Shown in pieces: positions 1 through 10,084 of a DNA stretch of 64,000 nucleotides. The number at the start of each line of letters is the position of its first letter. Positions within the stretch are counted from its first letter, which is position 1. The notes below the pieces were generated by a model, which was not told where the DNA came from, made no database searches, and saw only the letters and a program-made list of their open reading frames with translations. The stretch is from Tenodera sinensis. Taxonomy: Eukaryota; Arthropoda; Insecta; Mantodea; Mantidae. The translations under genes were made by a program, and so were the position numbers. Location: positions 59,771,522-59,835,521 of the forward strand of contig CM060966.1 of assembly GCA_030765045.1 (NCBI GenBank). The letters are read 5' to 3'.

Positions 1-171
1 ATGTCTATACGTCAGCCGCCGGTCCAGCGTGACCACGAGATACTTCGCCGTAGTGACACAGGGGAGCCGACGGCGCCGAAGCACGTTGTCGCGCGGGAGC
101 CGGTTTACCAACGTGTTCGCCAGGAGAATCGCATAGCTTCTCTCCGGGTTTATAGACATACGCCAGTTCTC
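1..171 (-). pseudogene. Element B ORF2, 3' part of reverse transcriptase (runs off window)
   Basis: Read on the minus strand, this stretch encodes the post-catalytic part of a Jockey-type reverse transcriptase. It holds the WRMSINPE and TTAKYLVVTLDRRLTY segments that line up with WRMAISPQ and SAKYLGVLLDRGLTF in element C. It is the continuation of the ORF2 at 6575-8687, separated from it by element A. Joined across the TSD the frame carries on, with one TGA where a Trp is expected just before CENWRM. The rest of the gene lies beyond the window start. Homology is clear, and the gene is already broken by other lesions. Confidence 0.8.
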
Positions 172-181
172 GCATCAGCTA
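172..181. repeat. Left target-site duplication of element A
   Basis: The 10-bp GCATCAGCTA occurs here and again at 6565-6574, immediately flanking element A. Removing A and one copy restores the reading frame of element B across the site. Confidence 0.9.
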
Positions 182-184
182 GGG

Positions 185-219
185 CATTCTCACGTCGTCG
201 TTCGACCAGAGCGGACGTG
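185..219 (+). promoter_or_regulatory. Internal core promoter (Inr + DPE) of element A
   Basis: CATTCTC at the element start supplies an initiator. Taking its A (186) as +1, GGACGT lies at 213-218, exactly +28 to +33, and matches the DPE consensus RGWYVT. Internal TATA-less Inr/DPE promoters are known for Jockey-group LINEs. Element D has the same arrangement. Confidence 0.75.
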
Positions 220-640
220 TTTTGCTTCTCACTGGTGGAAAGACGGAATTTTCAGCCATCCCCACGGAGCGGGAGATCCCGCAAGAAGGTGGAGTGCGCA
301 TGCCGGTGGTGCACAAGCTTCGTACTTCGGGCTAATACATTAGCCAAAGACAACGTAGGGTAGCTCTATAAGAAGTTTGGAAAGCAAACTTTAGAGCTTA
401 CCGAAGGCTAGCTTTCCTGGAGCTGCAACATCTGGCTCGTGATTGGACTTTGCATTGGAGTGCCTGATTGGTGCTTGTATCAAGCATCGGTATTGGTCTC
501 CAAATACTGGAAGCAAGGTCCCGACTAACAAGCAGTAGCGGTTTGTCAACAAGGCTAGAGCCAACACCTTCGGGTGGATATAGGCGCATCCTTTGGGTGT
601 TCGGTCCTCTGTTGGCAACGCTTCTTAGCAACCGCTGCTG

Positions 641-649
641 AAGGTAAGT
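641..649 (+). promoter_or_regulatory. Splice-donor-like motif in 5' UTR of A
   Basis: AAGGTAAGT is a perfect match to the metazoan 5' splice-site consensus, 102 nt upstream of the ORF1 start. Equivalent motifs occur 127-139 nt upstream of gag in C, D, E and G. Whether it is used for splicing is unknown. Confidence 0.45.
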
Positions 650-745
650 GGTCAGCCCGACAATATTGTATGTCTACAATGTCTACTAAACCCAATCCCA
701 CTGTCAGAAACAGCAAAAACCAGACTCGATATTGAGAACTCAGCA

Positions 746-2437
746 ATGCCCAGCACATCTGGCGCAAACAATAACGTCTCCGCAAGCTCACCTCAGGAGA
801 CAGTCAACCGGCGACGCCGAAAGCCCATACAAGGCGGAAATGGCAACGCCAAACGTTTGGCACTAACCGAATACACGTCCAACCAAGGCGCTAAACGCGA
901 ATCAAATTCACGTTTAGGCCGAACCTCAGAGGCAAACTCTGACAGCTCCCGCGAGGATTCAGATGCGGAATCCAATACAGGCGAGACTGTCGTCCAGTCT
1001 GAAACGTCCAGGATGGACGAAGACGAGGCAAGCTCCTCTGACATCTCTACTGAGGTGGACGAGGCACAATTTCGAGAAGTGGTCAACCGTCGGAAAAAGC
1101 GCCAACAGAACCCATCAACTGTCTCGACTGACGAACAAACTGGTGAACCAACTGAAAAACCAGACAAGCAGCATATTCCGCCTATCATTGTAGACGATTT
1201 CAGGGGTATGGTGGGCTTCTTAAAAGAAGTTATGCCAACGCTTTCGGGGTCGTGCTCGGTGACGAGGAGGAAGAGCCGCTATGTCTTTCAGACGAACCAT
1301 GTGAGGGACTATAACACCCTCCTATCTGTCCTTGAGAAGAGAAATCTCCCTCACTTTACGTTTGGTCTCGACAAAACTCGAGACATCCGCCGTGTCATCA
1401 GAGGTCTTCCATTAGATACGCCCGTGGGCGATATCGAAGAAGAGCTCAGACGCAAAGGCATCACCCCTCGACTGCTAAGGCAACTTACCAAACCGGGCGA
1501 GAACGGGGAAGCCAAGAGACCAATTCCTCTTTTCCTGGTTGTGGTGGAGAGGGCGTGTGATCCGGAGATGAAAATCGACGGAGTCACGTCTCTCTGCTAC
1601 CTCAGGGTGAAGGTGGAAGCTGTGAGGAGTTCTTTTGGGCACCCACAATGCTACCGATGTCTTGGCTTCAACCATTCGAGCCACTTCTGCCGCAGAAACC
1701 TTAGAAGTCTTCGCTGTGGTGATGCGCACCACAAAGAATCCTGCCCTAGACAGATAACAGATGATCCCACCTGCGCAAACTGCAAGGGCAAACATGTGGC
1801 CTGCTATGGAGGTTGCCCTGCGAGGAAGAGAGTGATCGCCTCCAGGAGACCACAGATACCTCAAGGTCCAACTCCCGTCAGAGGAGACCAAGCGAGACCT
1901 TCCACCTCAAATTACCAGGCCCCTCAACCCCAACTAACCAACACCCCTAGAGTTTCGCAAGCTCAAACAAACCAACACACCTCGGGTAATCCATGGACGT
2001 CTCGAGAACAACACCAGCAACCATCACACAACACACAACATCAGCCCCAAAATAAACCTCCCTCACAAACAATCCCAAGGCCGCAGAGGGAGAGAAAACC
2101 CAGGAAGCCCAAACGAGCACCCAGAGTGGTCGAAGCGAGGGATGTTTCCACCACCCGACAACATCAGGAGGAGGCAAGTGCCGAGGAGGCTAGAACCGAG
2201 GAGACACCAGCACCCCCTCCTTCCACAAACAACACCCCCTCATCCCCTACCTTTCAGCTCACTGACCTGCTCAAATGGGTGCAGCTAGTTTTGCAGACCC
2301 ATGGGCAAAGGATTTGCGATCTCATCGTGAGATATAGTTCTGCGAGCGACTCAACAGCCAAGACGCTCATTGTAATGGAGGGGCTCGCCCTCCTAACCTC
2401 CGTACTCCAAAACACCCAAAATGGCCAAACAAACTAG
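746..2437 (+). CDS. Element A ORF1, gag-like RNA-binding protein (563 aa)
   Basis: This is a Jockey-type ORF1 protein expected to bind element RNA in a ribonucleoprotein particle. A Ser/Glu/Asp-rich N-terminus (residues 1-130) precedes a PRE_C2HC-like region (about 195-250, including RRVIRGLPLDTPVGDIEEEL). Zinc knuckles begin at C302 (CYRCLGFNHSSHFC) and end with CANCKGKHVACYGGC. A Pro/Gln-rich linker and a short hydrophobic C-terminal segment follow. The middle knuckle has lost its first cysteine (SLRC, against CLRC in element E), so it probably cannot hold zinc. The start matches the MPSTSG start of E. The ORF is otherwise open and overlaps ORF2 by 17 nt. Confidence 0.88.
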   Translation: MPSTSGANNNVSASSPQETVNRRRRKPIQGGNGNAKRLALTEYTSNQGAKRESNSRLGRTSEANSDSSREDSDAESNTGETVVQSETSRMDEDEASSSDISTEVDEAQFREVVNRRKKRQQNPSTVSTDEQTGEPTEKPDKQHIPPIIVDDFRGMVGFLKEVMPTLSGSCSVTRRKSRYVFQTNHVRDYNTLLSVLEKRNLPHFTFGLDKTRDIRRVIRGLPLDTPVGDIEEELRRKGITPRLLRQLTKPGENGEAKRPIPLFLVVVERACDPEMKIDGVTSLCYLRVKVEAVRSSFGHPQCYRCLGFNHSSHFCRRNLRSLRCGDAHHKESCPRQITDDPTCANCKGKHVACYGGCPARKRVIASRRPQIPQGPTPVRGDQARPSTSNYQAPQPQLTNTPRVSQAQTNQHTSGNPWTSREQHQQPSHNTQHQPQNKPPSQTIPRPQRERKPRKPKRAPRVVEARDVSTTRQHQEEASAEEARTEETPAPPPSTNNTPSSPTFQLTDLLKWVQLVLQTHGQRICDLIVRYSSASDSTAKTLIVMEGLALLTSVLQNTQNGQTN

Positions 2438-3176
2438 GCCAAGCACCTCATTTCGGTTCGCGTTTTGGAACGCGTGCGGATTGGCTGGCCAGGCGGGGGA
2501 GTTATCCCACTTTGCCCGCACTTATGCCCTAGACGCTATTTTAGTTAGCGAAACTCACCTACGCCCAAATGCTCGCTTCCGTTTACCGGGCTACGTTTGC
2601 CACAGAACTGATCGTCAAGGTCGTCCTGGAGGCGGAACGGCGGTGTTCGTAAGGCAAAACGTAGTCCATCGCCCAATCCAGCTCCCACCCCTTCAAACAC
2701 TAGAGGCCACGGCTATCACTCTGAACCTTGACGGCACAGAGATACTGATAGTCTCAGTATATCACCCTCCACGAAGGCAGTTTGTCCCTAATGACTACCA
2801 TTCCATCCTAGCCCTTTATCCCAACGTCATCCTAGCTGGGGACTTCAACGCCAAACTCCAACGCTGGCACTGCGGTCGAAGGGCGGATGCCCGAGGCAAT
2901 TCCATCATCCGCCTCATCGACGCGGACCCCGAACTAAGGGTGGAGGGCCCGTGGCAACCCACACATCACCCGCATGGTCTAGGACTACCCTCTGTCATAG
3001 ACTTTGCGATCATAAAGCATTTCCCATTTCATCTCACACTGACATCAATAAATGCTCTCCAGTCAGACCACAACCCAGTACTGGCAGAAATCAATACCCG
3101 GATTGCCAGTCACGACACCTTAAATTACACTCGGGAAACGGACTGGGAAGGTGTTCGTAACTGCCTTCGCACCTCC

Positions 3177-4248
3177 TTAATTTTGTAAAAATTAATCAAA
3201 AATAATTAAATATTAGTGATTTTAGTCCACATTATTATATTATTAAAGTATATAAATCATCTTATTAATCAAAAGTATAATATTTTTGTGTATGTTGTTT
3301 TTATAAATTTTGGTTATGTAGATCTTGAACTTTATACTACACACATTTTGTAGATTTTGTAGTTTTTGTGCTGGAAACCAGTACATATAGTATGCCGCCG
3401 GTAACCGGCGGCAGTTTAGAGTTTTAGTTTATAGCTGTTTCTTTTTCTTTTTTTTATATATATATAACTGGTTACCAGTTATATTTTACTGGATACCAGT
3501 AAATTTTTGTTTATTTAAAATTTTTAATAAATATGTAAATTTAAATTAAAAAATATATATTTATAAAAAGTATTAGTTATAGGTATAATATTAAATTAAT
3601 TAAATTTTAAATAATAATGATAGGTAATAATAATGATGATAATGATATTAATAATAATAATATAATTTATAATTTTATGTAATAATTATAATTAATAATT
3701 TAATTTTATATATTTGTTTATTGTTTAGTAATAGTTTGTAGTTGTGAGTGATGTTGTGTATGAAATTTATATTTTGTTGTATTGAGGAGATTAATTTGTT
3801 TTAATTTTAAAATTTTATTGTTTTTTTTTCTTTTAACATATATATTAATTTATTTAGAAATTTTATTGTATTTTGATTGTTTGAAATGATTTGTTATTGT
3901 TTTAGAGAATTTATTTCTTAGAGTGATTATGTGTGAAATGTTATAATTTGTGTTTTTGTTTTTATTTCCTTGTGTTTTGTTTTATGATATATTATTTAAT
4001 TTATCTATTTTTATAATTTGTTATATATTATATTATTTTGTAATTTTATTTTAAAATTTTTCTGTAAAGTATGTTGTATGTATGAATGTGAGAATAAATA
4101 AATTTTAAAGATCTGGCATATTAGCCCTGGTGTAAGTAATTAGGTGCCAGGGTTATTATACAGATTTTTATTTTATTTTATTTTATTTTATTTTATTTTA
4201 TTTTATTTTATTTTATTTTATTATATTATATTATTTTTTTTTTATTTT
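3177..4248. other. 1.07-kb AT-rich insertion inside A ORF2, with hairpin cluster
   Basis: The insertion is flanked by the 6-bp duplication ACCTCC (3171-3176 and 4249-4254). It is extremely AT-rich with no plausible coding region. It ends in a long TTTTA repeat. Short GC-containing palindromes are scattered in it: CTGGAAACCAG (3371-3381), GCCGCCGGTAACCGGCGGC (3394-3412), AACTGGTTACCAGTT (3466-3480), TACTGGATACCAGTA (3487-3501) and an imperfect CCCTGG...CCAGGG pair (4125-4152). Its origin is unrecognised. The T-rich end at the right does not fit a LINE tail in either orientation. An organellar (mitochondrial GC-cluster-like) origin is only a guess. Confidence 0.8.
4165..4248. repeat. TTTTA microsatellite at the end of the AT-rich insertion
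   Basis: A nearly perfect run of TTTTA units passes into TTATA units and a T tract that ends at the duplicated ACCTCC. Confidence 0.9.
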
Positions 4249-6478
4249 ACCTCCATCCCACCTAACCCCAGAATCAACGACATCCCAACTCTTGAAGCGG
4301 CAGTTTCTTCTTTCACATCCATTGTGACAAGAACTGCACAAAACCTGACAATCCGAGCTCCAGCTCCCTTACACCCAGACGTCCTCCCACTTGACATAAT
4401 CCTCCTTATCCGTCGGTCCTGGGCTGCACGAAGGCTATATCAAAGGCATCGCACACCCCACAACAGAGCCCTATTACGGCGACTGCGCCGACTGGTCGGG
4501 GCTCGACTGCGTGAGCACCGAGTGCAAGCGTGGGAGAACAAGATGGCCAGCCTGGACACTGAAAGTGGGGACGTGTGGAAGATCGCCAGATGCCTTCGAA
4601 ACCCTCGTGGCCAATACAACTCGCCAATTCAGGGCACCCGAGGCCTGGCATACGAGCCTGAAGCCAAAGCCAACGTGTTCGCTGACTATCTAGAGCGGAC
4701 CATGTGTCCCAGAGACGACCCCCAGGACTATAGATTCTCAGAACGGACCCGCCAAGAAGTACGTCGATTCTTACGACGTCCGCCGGAGGATGCGGAACGA
4801 CTACCGGTGATACGTCCCAGCGAAACCCATGGCGCATTAAAACGCCTCAAAATCAAAAAGGCGGCGGGACCTGACGGACTAACTCCCCTCATGCTTCGTC
4901 ACCTTCCCTTCAACGCCGTGCTCTTCCTAACTAGAGTATTCAATATGTGCCTTACCCTGGGTCACTTTCCACGCGAGTGGAGAGAGGCTCGGGTGATATG
5001 CATTTTGAAACCTGGGAAAGACCCGGTACACCCCTCCAACTACAGATCCATAAGCCTTTTGTCCATCCTCTCGAATGTTCTGGAGAGGATGATCCTAACC
5101 CGATTATCCCCTTTACTGAGAAACATGCAAGCCATCCCAGAACATCAGTTCGGCTTTCGACCTGGGCACTCTACACCTCAGCAACTGCTGCGTGTAGTGG
5201 AGGCTGCTGCCCTGGGTTTTCAGGAACGCGCATTCACTGCTGCGGTATCTCTGGATGTGGAAAAGGCCTTCTCAACCACCTGGCACACAGGGCTACTTCA
5301 TAAGCTGATTCACCTGGGGCTACCCACACAACTCATACACATCCTATACAGTTTCCTCCGACACCGGACCCTCATAGTCACAGTTGCTGGACGAACCTCC
5401 ACAATTAGGCCAATAAGAGGCGGAGTCCCCGAGGGCTCTGTTTGTCCCCTACTCTCTTCAGTGTCTATATGGCAGACTTCCCAACAGAACCACAGGTCAG
5501 TATAGCGCAATATGCAGATGACGTATTACTATACTGCACCAACAGAAACATCCACAGAGCCTTCAACCCTATTTAAAGACACCTCCGCCTAGTCCAAGAC
5601 TGGTGCCGACGATGGAGAATGTCTGTCAATCCAGACAAGAGCCATGCCATCCTGTTCACGAGACGTCCCAGACCTGCAGACTGCCCCACCTTCCAACTTC
5701 GGGGTCAAAGGATCCAGTGGAGAGACACCATCACCTATTTGGGAGTTAAATTAGACAAAAGTCTAACATTCCGAGGTCATATTAGAGACCTATCAGTGCG
5801 GTCGCAGGGGGCTATTGCCTCACTGTACCCTATGCTGAAATCTGAGATGCCAGTCCGCCTGAAACTACACCTATTCAGAGCCCTGATTATCCCCCTCATG
5901 CTTTACGCCTGCGAAGTGTGGGGCATGGCAGCGGGTAGTTGGCTTCTGTGGCTCCAGAGGGCGCAGAACAGAGGACTTCGGTCCATCTACTCTGTCCCTT
6001 TATCCTTCCCCGTGAGACTACTTCACGAAGCCTCATCTCTTCCATACATGTAGGATGAAATTAGGCGCCGGGCAGCAAAATTGTACGCCAAATTACCCAA
6101 CCACCAAAGCGTCCTGGTTAGATCTCTAGGTGATTATGACCCCACAACACGCCGCTTCAGGTCGTACAGGGTTCCCCGCATGGCTTGCGGGTATATCCCA
6201 TAACAAAGTAGTTTACCCATCAGCAGCAAAAGCTAAACTACAAAATAATCCCAACAAAGAGCTATTCGGTTCAAAAATTCAACCCACCATCAAAATTCAA
6301 AATTTAAAAAGATCGAAAGATCTTAAAACTTGTTTAAACACTCTTTATCTCCACAGAATGCAAACATTGCTGAGTTCTGTGAGTCATCAGCTAAGGGGCA
6401 AAATAGCCTCCTTATTATATAAGCCTTAACCTAAATTCAAAAACAACACCCTTAACCATCCTTTACCAAAAATTCTAC

Positions 6479-6512
6479 CTGCGGTTAAACCCTATTAAGG
6501 ATAGGTACGCAG
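6479..6512 (+). promoter_or_regulatory. 3' UTR two-helix RNA structure of element A
   Basis: The outer helix CTGCG/CGCAG encloses GTTAA and TAGGTA internal strands and a short CCT/AGG inner helix. It ends 52 nt before the element 3' terminus. Elements C, D and E have the same layout with compensating base changes. It is a likely recognition site for the reverse transcriptase during target-primed reverse transcription. Confidence 0.6.
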
Positions 6513-6564
6513 AAAAATATCGTCGGACTGAACCACAGCCTGCCAGTATGTCGTCGTCGTCGTC

Positions 6565-6574
6565 GCATCAGCTA
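6565..6574. repeat. Right target-site duplication of element A
   Basis: GCATCAGCTA is identical to 172-181 and directly follows the GTC repeat that ends element A. Confidence 0.9.
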
Positions 6575-8687
6575 CTGATGGCACAGAGATGGGCTAGTAC
6601 TTGACGGTAGCTGTAGCGCGGGTTCTTGTTAGTAGCAAAGAGCACGAGATCGTCCGCATACTGACAGATGTGTGTGTGTTTGGGTGCGTGGGGAGATCGG
6701 CCATGGGAGCTGCAAAAAGTACCGGAGACAGTACACTGCCCTTGGGGACTCCTGCGCCAATGGGCCTTTCTCTAGAGAATGAACCCTCCAATTTTACTCG
6801 GAAGCTACGTTCCTGTGAGAAACTAGCCACCAGGTAAATGTATGGAGGGGGGATTTCATGCTGTGTGAGCTTGTAGACAAGCCCCTCATGCCAAGTGGTA
6901 GAAAATGCCTTTTCCACGTCAAGCAACACTGCCACCGTTTTAGCTCTCTCCTGGTAAGCCAGGGAAGCTTTTTCGGCTACGCGCAGTAGTTGCTCAGTCG
7001 TGGAGTGGCCAGAACGAAAACCAAACGGGTGTTCCGGTAGGAGACCTTTTTCCTCCAATAGAGGTCCGAGGCGGGACAGGAACAGTTTCTCGAATACTTT
7101 CGAGACAACTGGTAGAAGACTGATGGATCGGTAACTAGATGGAAAAACCGGATTTTTGCCCTGCTTTAGAACACACACCACACGCGCCTGTTTCCAGACA
7201 ACTGGAAAATGACGCATGCTGAGGCATGCGTTGTAAATTCGGATCAAGCGAATCACGACTCTGAGGGGGGGGGGGGGGGGGTGTGCTGGAGCATTTCCGC
7301 TGTTACACGGTCCTGTCCAGGGGATTTTCGGGCTTTTAAGGATTTGATGGTGTTAGTTACCTCGCCAGGGGTAACTATCGGGATGTGGAACTCCTCGTGG
7401 CCCGCGGGCCCGACTTCTGGGAAGTCTTCTACCGCCTGTTCCACGAGGTCAGTGTGGTCAATCGTTCTGAGGATCTTCCCTAGGCTGGAGTTGAGTTTCC
7501 AGATAGTCTGCTAGCGCCTCTGGTTTTTCCCTCGGTTCAAAGACAAGTCTTCTCCGAGGGCTATGCACAGGATGCTGGTGTAGAGATTTGTCTTTCCGCA
7601 AGCCTCGGACGATGTGCCACGGTTTCCTCTCCTGGAGGTTTACGTGACGCAGCGTGTTTTCCCAAGTTGCTTGCCTATGTTTTCTTAGGAGTCGTCTCAC
7701 CAGGGATTTGAACCTCTGTTGTATTACTCCTATCCTGGGATGCCGGAATCTCTGCCATAGACTTCTAACAGCATTCTTTGCTTGAATGAGGCGTTTCAGT
7801 GCGACAGGCATAGATGTCTGGTTTGGTGCATCGGTGGCAATGTGGTGAGTGTGAGCACGCACCACATTTAGGACTGAGGTTGAAAACCCTGCGGCTGCCT
7901 CCTCGAGAGCCTCTATCGAGTCTATTCGAGGACGTGCTTCCACGGAGTTTTGAAGGGCTAGGACGGCTGCGTCCCATTCGACTTCTTCCACCCAGTCCGG
8001 TACTCCCAGCGCAGTGAGATTAACGTCTGAGTCGACCACAACAGGGTTGTGATCCGAGTCCAGTGCGTTAACCACAGAGAGGTCCAAGTGAAATGGAATG
8101 TGTTTGGTGATCATGAAATCGATGATATCCGCGGCGCCGCTTGCCGGGTAGTAAGTCGGACCTCTCGGCCAGTGCGCGTGAAGAGCAGGGTTCCCGCTAA
8201 TGAGACGGTACAGTCCCCGGCCCTTTACGTTCTGGGTGCGGCTATGCCAGCTTGGGTGTCTTGCGTTGAACTGGACTGCAATGCAAACCCTATGGTGTAG
8301 GTTCAGGAGTGCCGTGATGTCCGGCTCATGGAAGCGCCCATCCGGCGGATCATACACCACCACAAGCACTAGGTCGTTTCCGCCTAAGGATAGCCTTATG
8401 GCGGTTGCTTCCAGGTATTGTAGCGCAGGAATGGTAACAGGAGTGTGGGTGAGATGGTTCTTTATGAAAATGGCAGTACTACCGCCCTGTCGGCCGACCC
8501 GATCAGACCAATGGGCAGCGTAACTTGGCAGGGTAAACTGTACACCGGCATGCAAGTGCGTTTCACAGATCATCAGGATATCAATCCCGTGACTGTCTAC
8601 GAACTCCTACAGGCCAGGTCTCTGGTCTCTAACTCCATTTGCGTTCCAGAACGCAGCTCTAAATGAACGCACAGTTTTATGCGCCAT
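6575..8687 (-). pseudogene. Element B ORF2, endonuclease-reverse transcriptase, multiply broken
   Basis: The ATG at 8687-8685 overlaps the gag stop as TAATG. The start MAHKTVRSFRAAFWNANG matches the beta-family start. Lesions visible: a TAG at codon 27 (8609-8607), a frame change near 7475, a 17-base G run (7265-7281, C on the coding strand) replacing the LQHLPRKAV region, and an indel in a CA repeat near 6665-6680 just before QYADD. Endonuclease motifs (CETHLHAG, FNARHPSWHS, SDHNPVVV) and RT motifs (PFGFRSGHST, DVEKAFSTTWH, QYADD) remain readable. The gene is cut by element A and its end lies at 1-171 and beyond the window. Confidence 0.85.
7265..7281. repeat. 17-nt G homopolymer inside B ORF2
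   Basis: Seventeen consecutive G on the plus strand replace what in C encodes LPRKA. It is a local expansion inside a dead coding region. Confidence 0.95.
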
Positions 8688-10083
8688 TAAGAGCTCGTAG
8701 AGTTAGAATAGAGTTCCTGAGCCATTTGAAGCACCGCAAGGGGCTTCTTCACAGCGTAAATCTCGAGGTTGTTTATGACTTCCCTGCAGCGCCGTAGGAC
8801 CGGGAAGGAACACTGTACCAAGTCGGCAAACCAGGTTGCCAACTGAATGAACTCAGCCATGTCCTCGGAAGCGAATGCGTCACCCAAGGTTGATTGCTGA
8901 TAGTTCTGTTGAGGCACTGCTGCCTCGTGATTGGCTGGGCCAGTCCGGGAGGACGGGCCAGCATTGGTTGCCTGCGCTGGTCGCTGGTTGGCTGACGCAA
9001 CTGGAGCTGTAGATGCTGGTGGTGGGGGAAGCTTCGCAACAGTTTTGTTGCTAACTTCCACCACTGCAGGTCCTTCTGTGGTTTTTGGCACAGAGGTCTT
9101 TTTCTTCCCCTTCTTGGGGGTACGTTTCTCCCTAGGAGTGACGCCGGTGGTTTGTTCCGTCTCCTTATCAGTAACCTTTGGCGCCACGCTTTCCGGGACT
9201 GGCGTTGTCGTTGCAGTGACAACCTGGCTTTTTGGGGCCACTTCCACGGCCTCGACCTGCGCGAGGGCACCTTCGTATCCCGCCAGGGCCTTGCCGAAAG
9301 AGACCCCCTGCCTAACCTCAGCGGTAGCCTTACCCTGTTTGCCTTGCATTATCGCAAGTCTCTTAGGGCACCCGCGATAGAGCCCTATGTGACATCCATC
9401 GCAGTTGGCGCACCTTTTATTTTCAATTGGTGTCGGGCAATCCTTCACCAGGTGCTCGCCCGCACAACGGAGACACTTGAGCGCCCTCTCACAGGCAAAA
9501 CTGGAGTGGTGGAAACCCAGGCACTTGTAGCACTGGGCCGGCCCCTCCCTGCCGTGATAGGGCTCAATTGTGACTCGTGTATGGTACAGACGAGTCACCT
9601 GGTCAATCTTAGGGGTTCCCTCTCCTTCTTTGTTGATGGCCACTGGGAATAGTGGTAGGGGCACCTTGGTGGGTTTCCCCTCCTTTTCTTTTGTTGTGGT
9701 GAGTTGCACCACGGACCGCGGTTCGATTCCGTGTTCGTCCATCAGGCCGGCACGGATGTCCTGGGGGTCTGTCCCGGAATTAAGACCCCTAATGACCCTG
9801 CGAACCACGTGGGGTCGCTGGAGCGAGCACGTGGGGAATTTAATTCCACCCGCTTTCAGCACTTCTCTTGCGGCCGCATGGTCCTCAGAGGAAGTGCTCC
9901 GTATGACAACGCGCCCTGAATGCCGCGTTGCCTGGGATTCCGCCTTTAACTTTCCCCTGAGCTCCTTCATCACTTTGATATGATTAGGGAAGGAGTCAGA
10001 CACAATTGGCGGGATTTTTCCTGCCTTTTGTGAAGCTTGGTGCTGGGGGGACGCTGCACCTCCTTCTTGTTTTATAGCTTTAC
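8687..10083 (-). CDS. Element B ORF1, gag-like protein, N-terminus lost
   Basis: The open frame runs from 10267 to 8687 (526 codons), but the first ~60 codons are RTE relic, not gag. The gag part starts near QEGGAASPQHQ. A PRE_C2HC-like region (VVRRVIRGLNSGTDPQDI) and three knuckles follow: CYKCLGFHHSSFAC, CLRCAGEHLVKDC and CANCDGCHIGLYRGC. A Lys/Pro/Thr-rich linker and a C-terminal hydrophobic segment (FIQLATWFADLVQ) complete it. That segment corresponds to EFQDLTLWFNN in C. The stop shares bases with the ORF2 start (TAATG). The gag part has no internal stop although ORF2 is badly damaged. Confidence 0.8.
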
Positions 10084-10084
10084 A

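Larger units (their letters stand above)
2421..6203 (+). pseudogene. Element A ORF2, endonuclease-reverse transcriptase, disrupted
   Basis: 2421-3176 encodes the AP-type endonuclease: FWNACGL, then SETHLRP, AGDFNAK and the SDHNPV segment. An AT-rich insertion (3177-4248) interrupts the gene in the linker. Coding resumes at 4255 with the same residues seen uninterrupted in E (TSIPPNPRI). The RT fingers/palm (AAGPDGLTP, FGFRPGHST, DVEKAFSTTWH, GVPEGS) follow. One base is missing near 5442 and shifts the frame. The catalytic YADD (5511-5522) lies after the shift. Nonsense codons follow at 5574-5576 (TAA) and 6051-6053 (TAG). The natural stop is 6201-6203. Full length would be close to the ~840-930 aa seen in E and C. 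It is not functional as it stands. Confidence 0.88.
182..6564 (+). mobile_element. Element A: full-length Jockey-clade LINE (alpha family) inserted in B
   Basis: The element has a 5' UTR (182-745), ORF1 (746-2437), an interrupted ORF2 (2421-6203) and a 3' UTR ending in a GTC trinucleotide run at 6550-6564. It is flanked by 10-bp duplications and sits in the reverse transcriptase of B on the opposite strand. Three extra G residues (182-184) precede the conserved start CATTCTCAC, as expected from reverse transcription of a capped RNA. Element E (26590-31811) is the same family. ORF2 is defective (1.07-kb insertion, frameshift, two stops), so this copy is non-autonomous. Confidence 0.9.
6575..10083 (-). 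mobile_element. Element B: Jockey-clade LINE (beta family), 5'-truncated, split by A
   Basis: The minus-strand element keeps most of gag and an ORF2 that continues at 1-171 beyond element A. No 5' UTR is visible. At about 10083 the gag sequence joins directly to an RTE-type reverse-transcriptase relic, so B looks 5'-truncated at insertion. It is closest to C and D in protein sequence but more divergent and clearly older. Confidence 0.8.

Noticed and set aside
1..363. Plus-strand 120-codon open frame at the window start
   Set aside because: It runs antisense through the B reverse transcriptase and into the A leader, and crosses an insertion boundary.
8931..9652. Plus-strand open frames over the B gag gene
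   Set aside because: Antisense shadows of the gag coding sequence with no recognisable domain.
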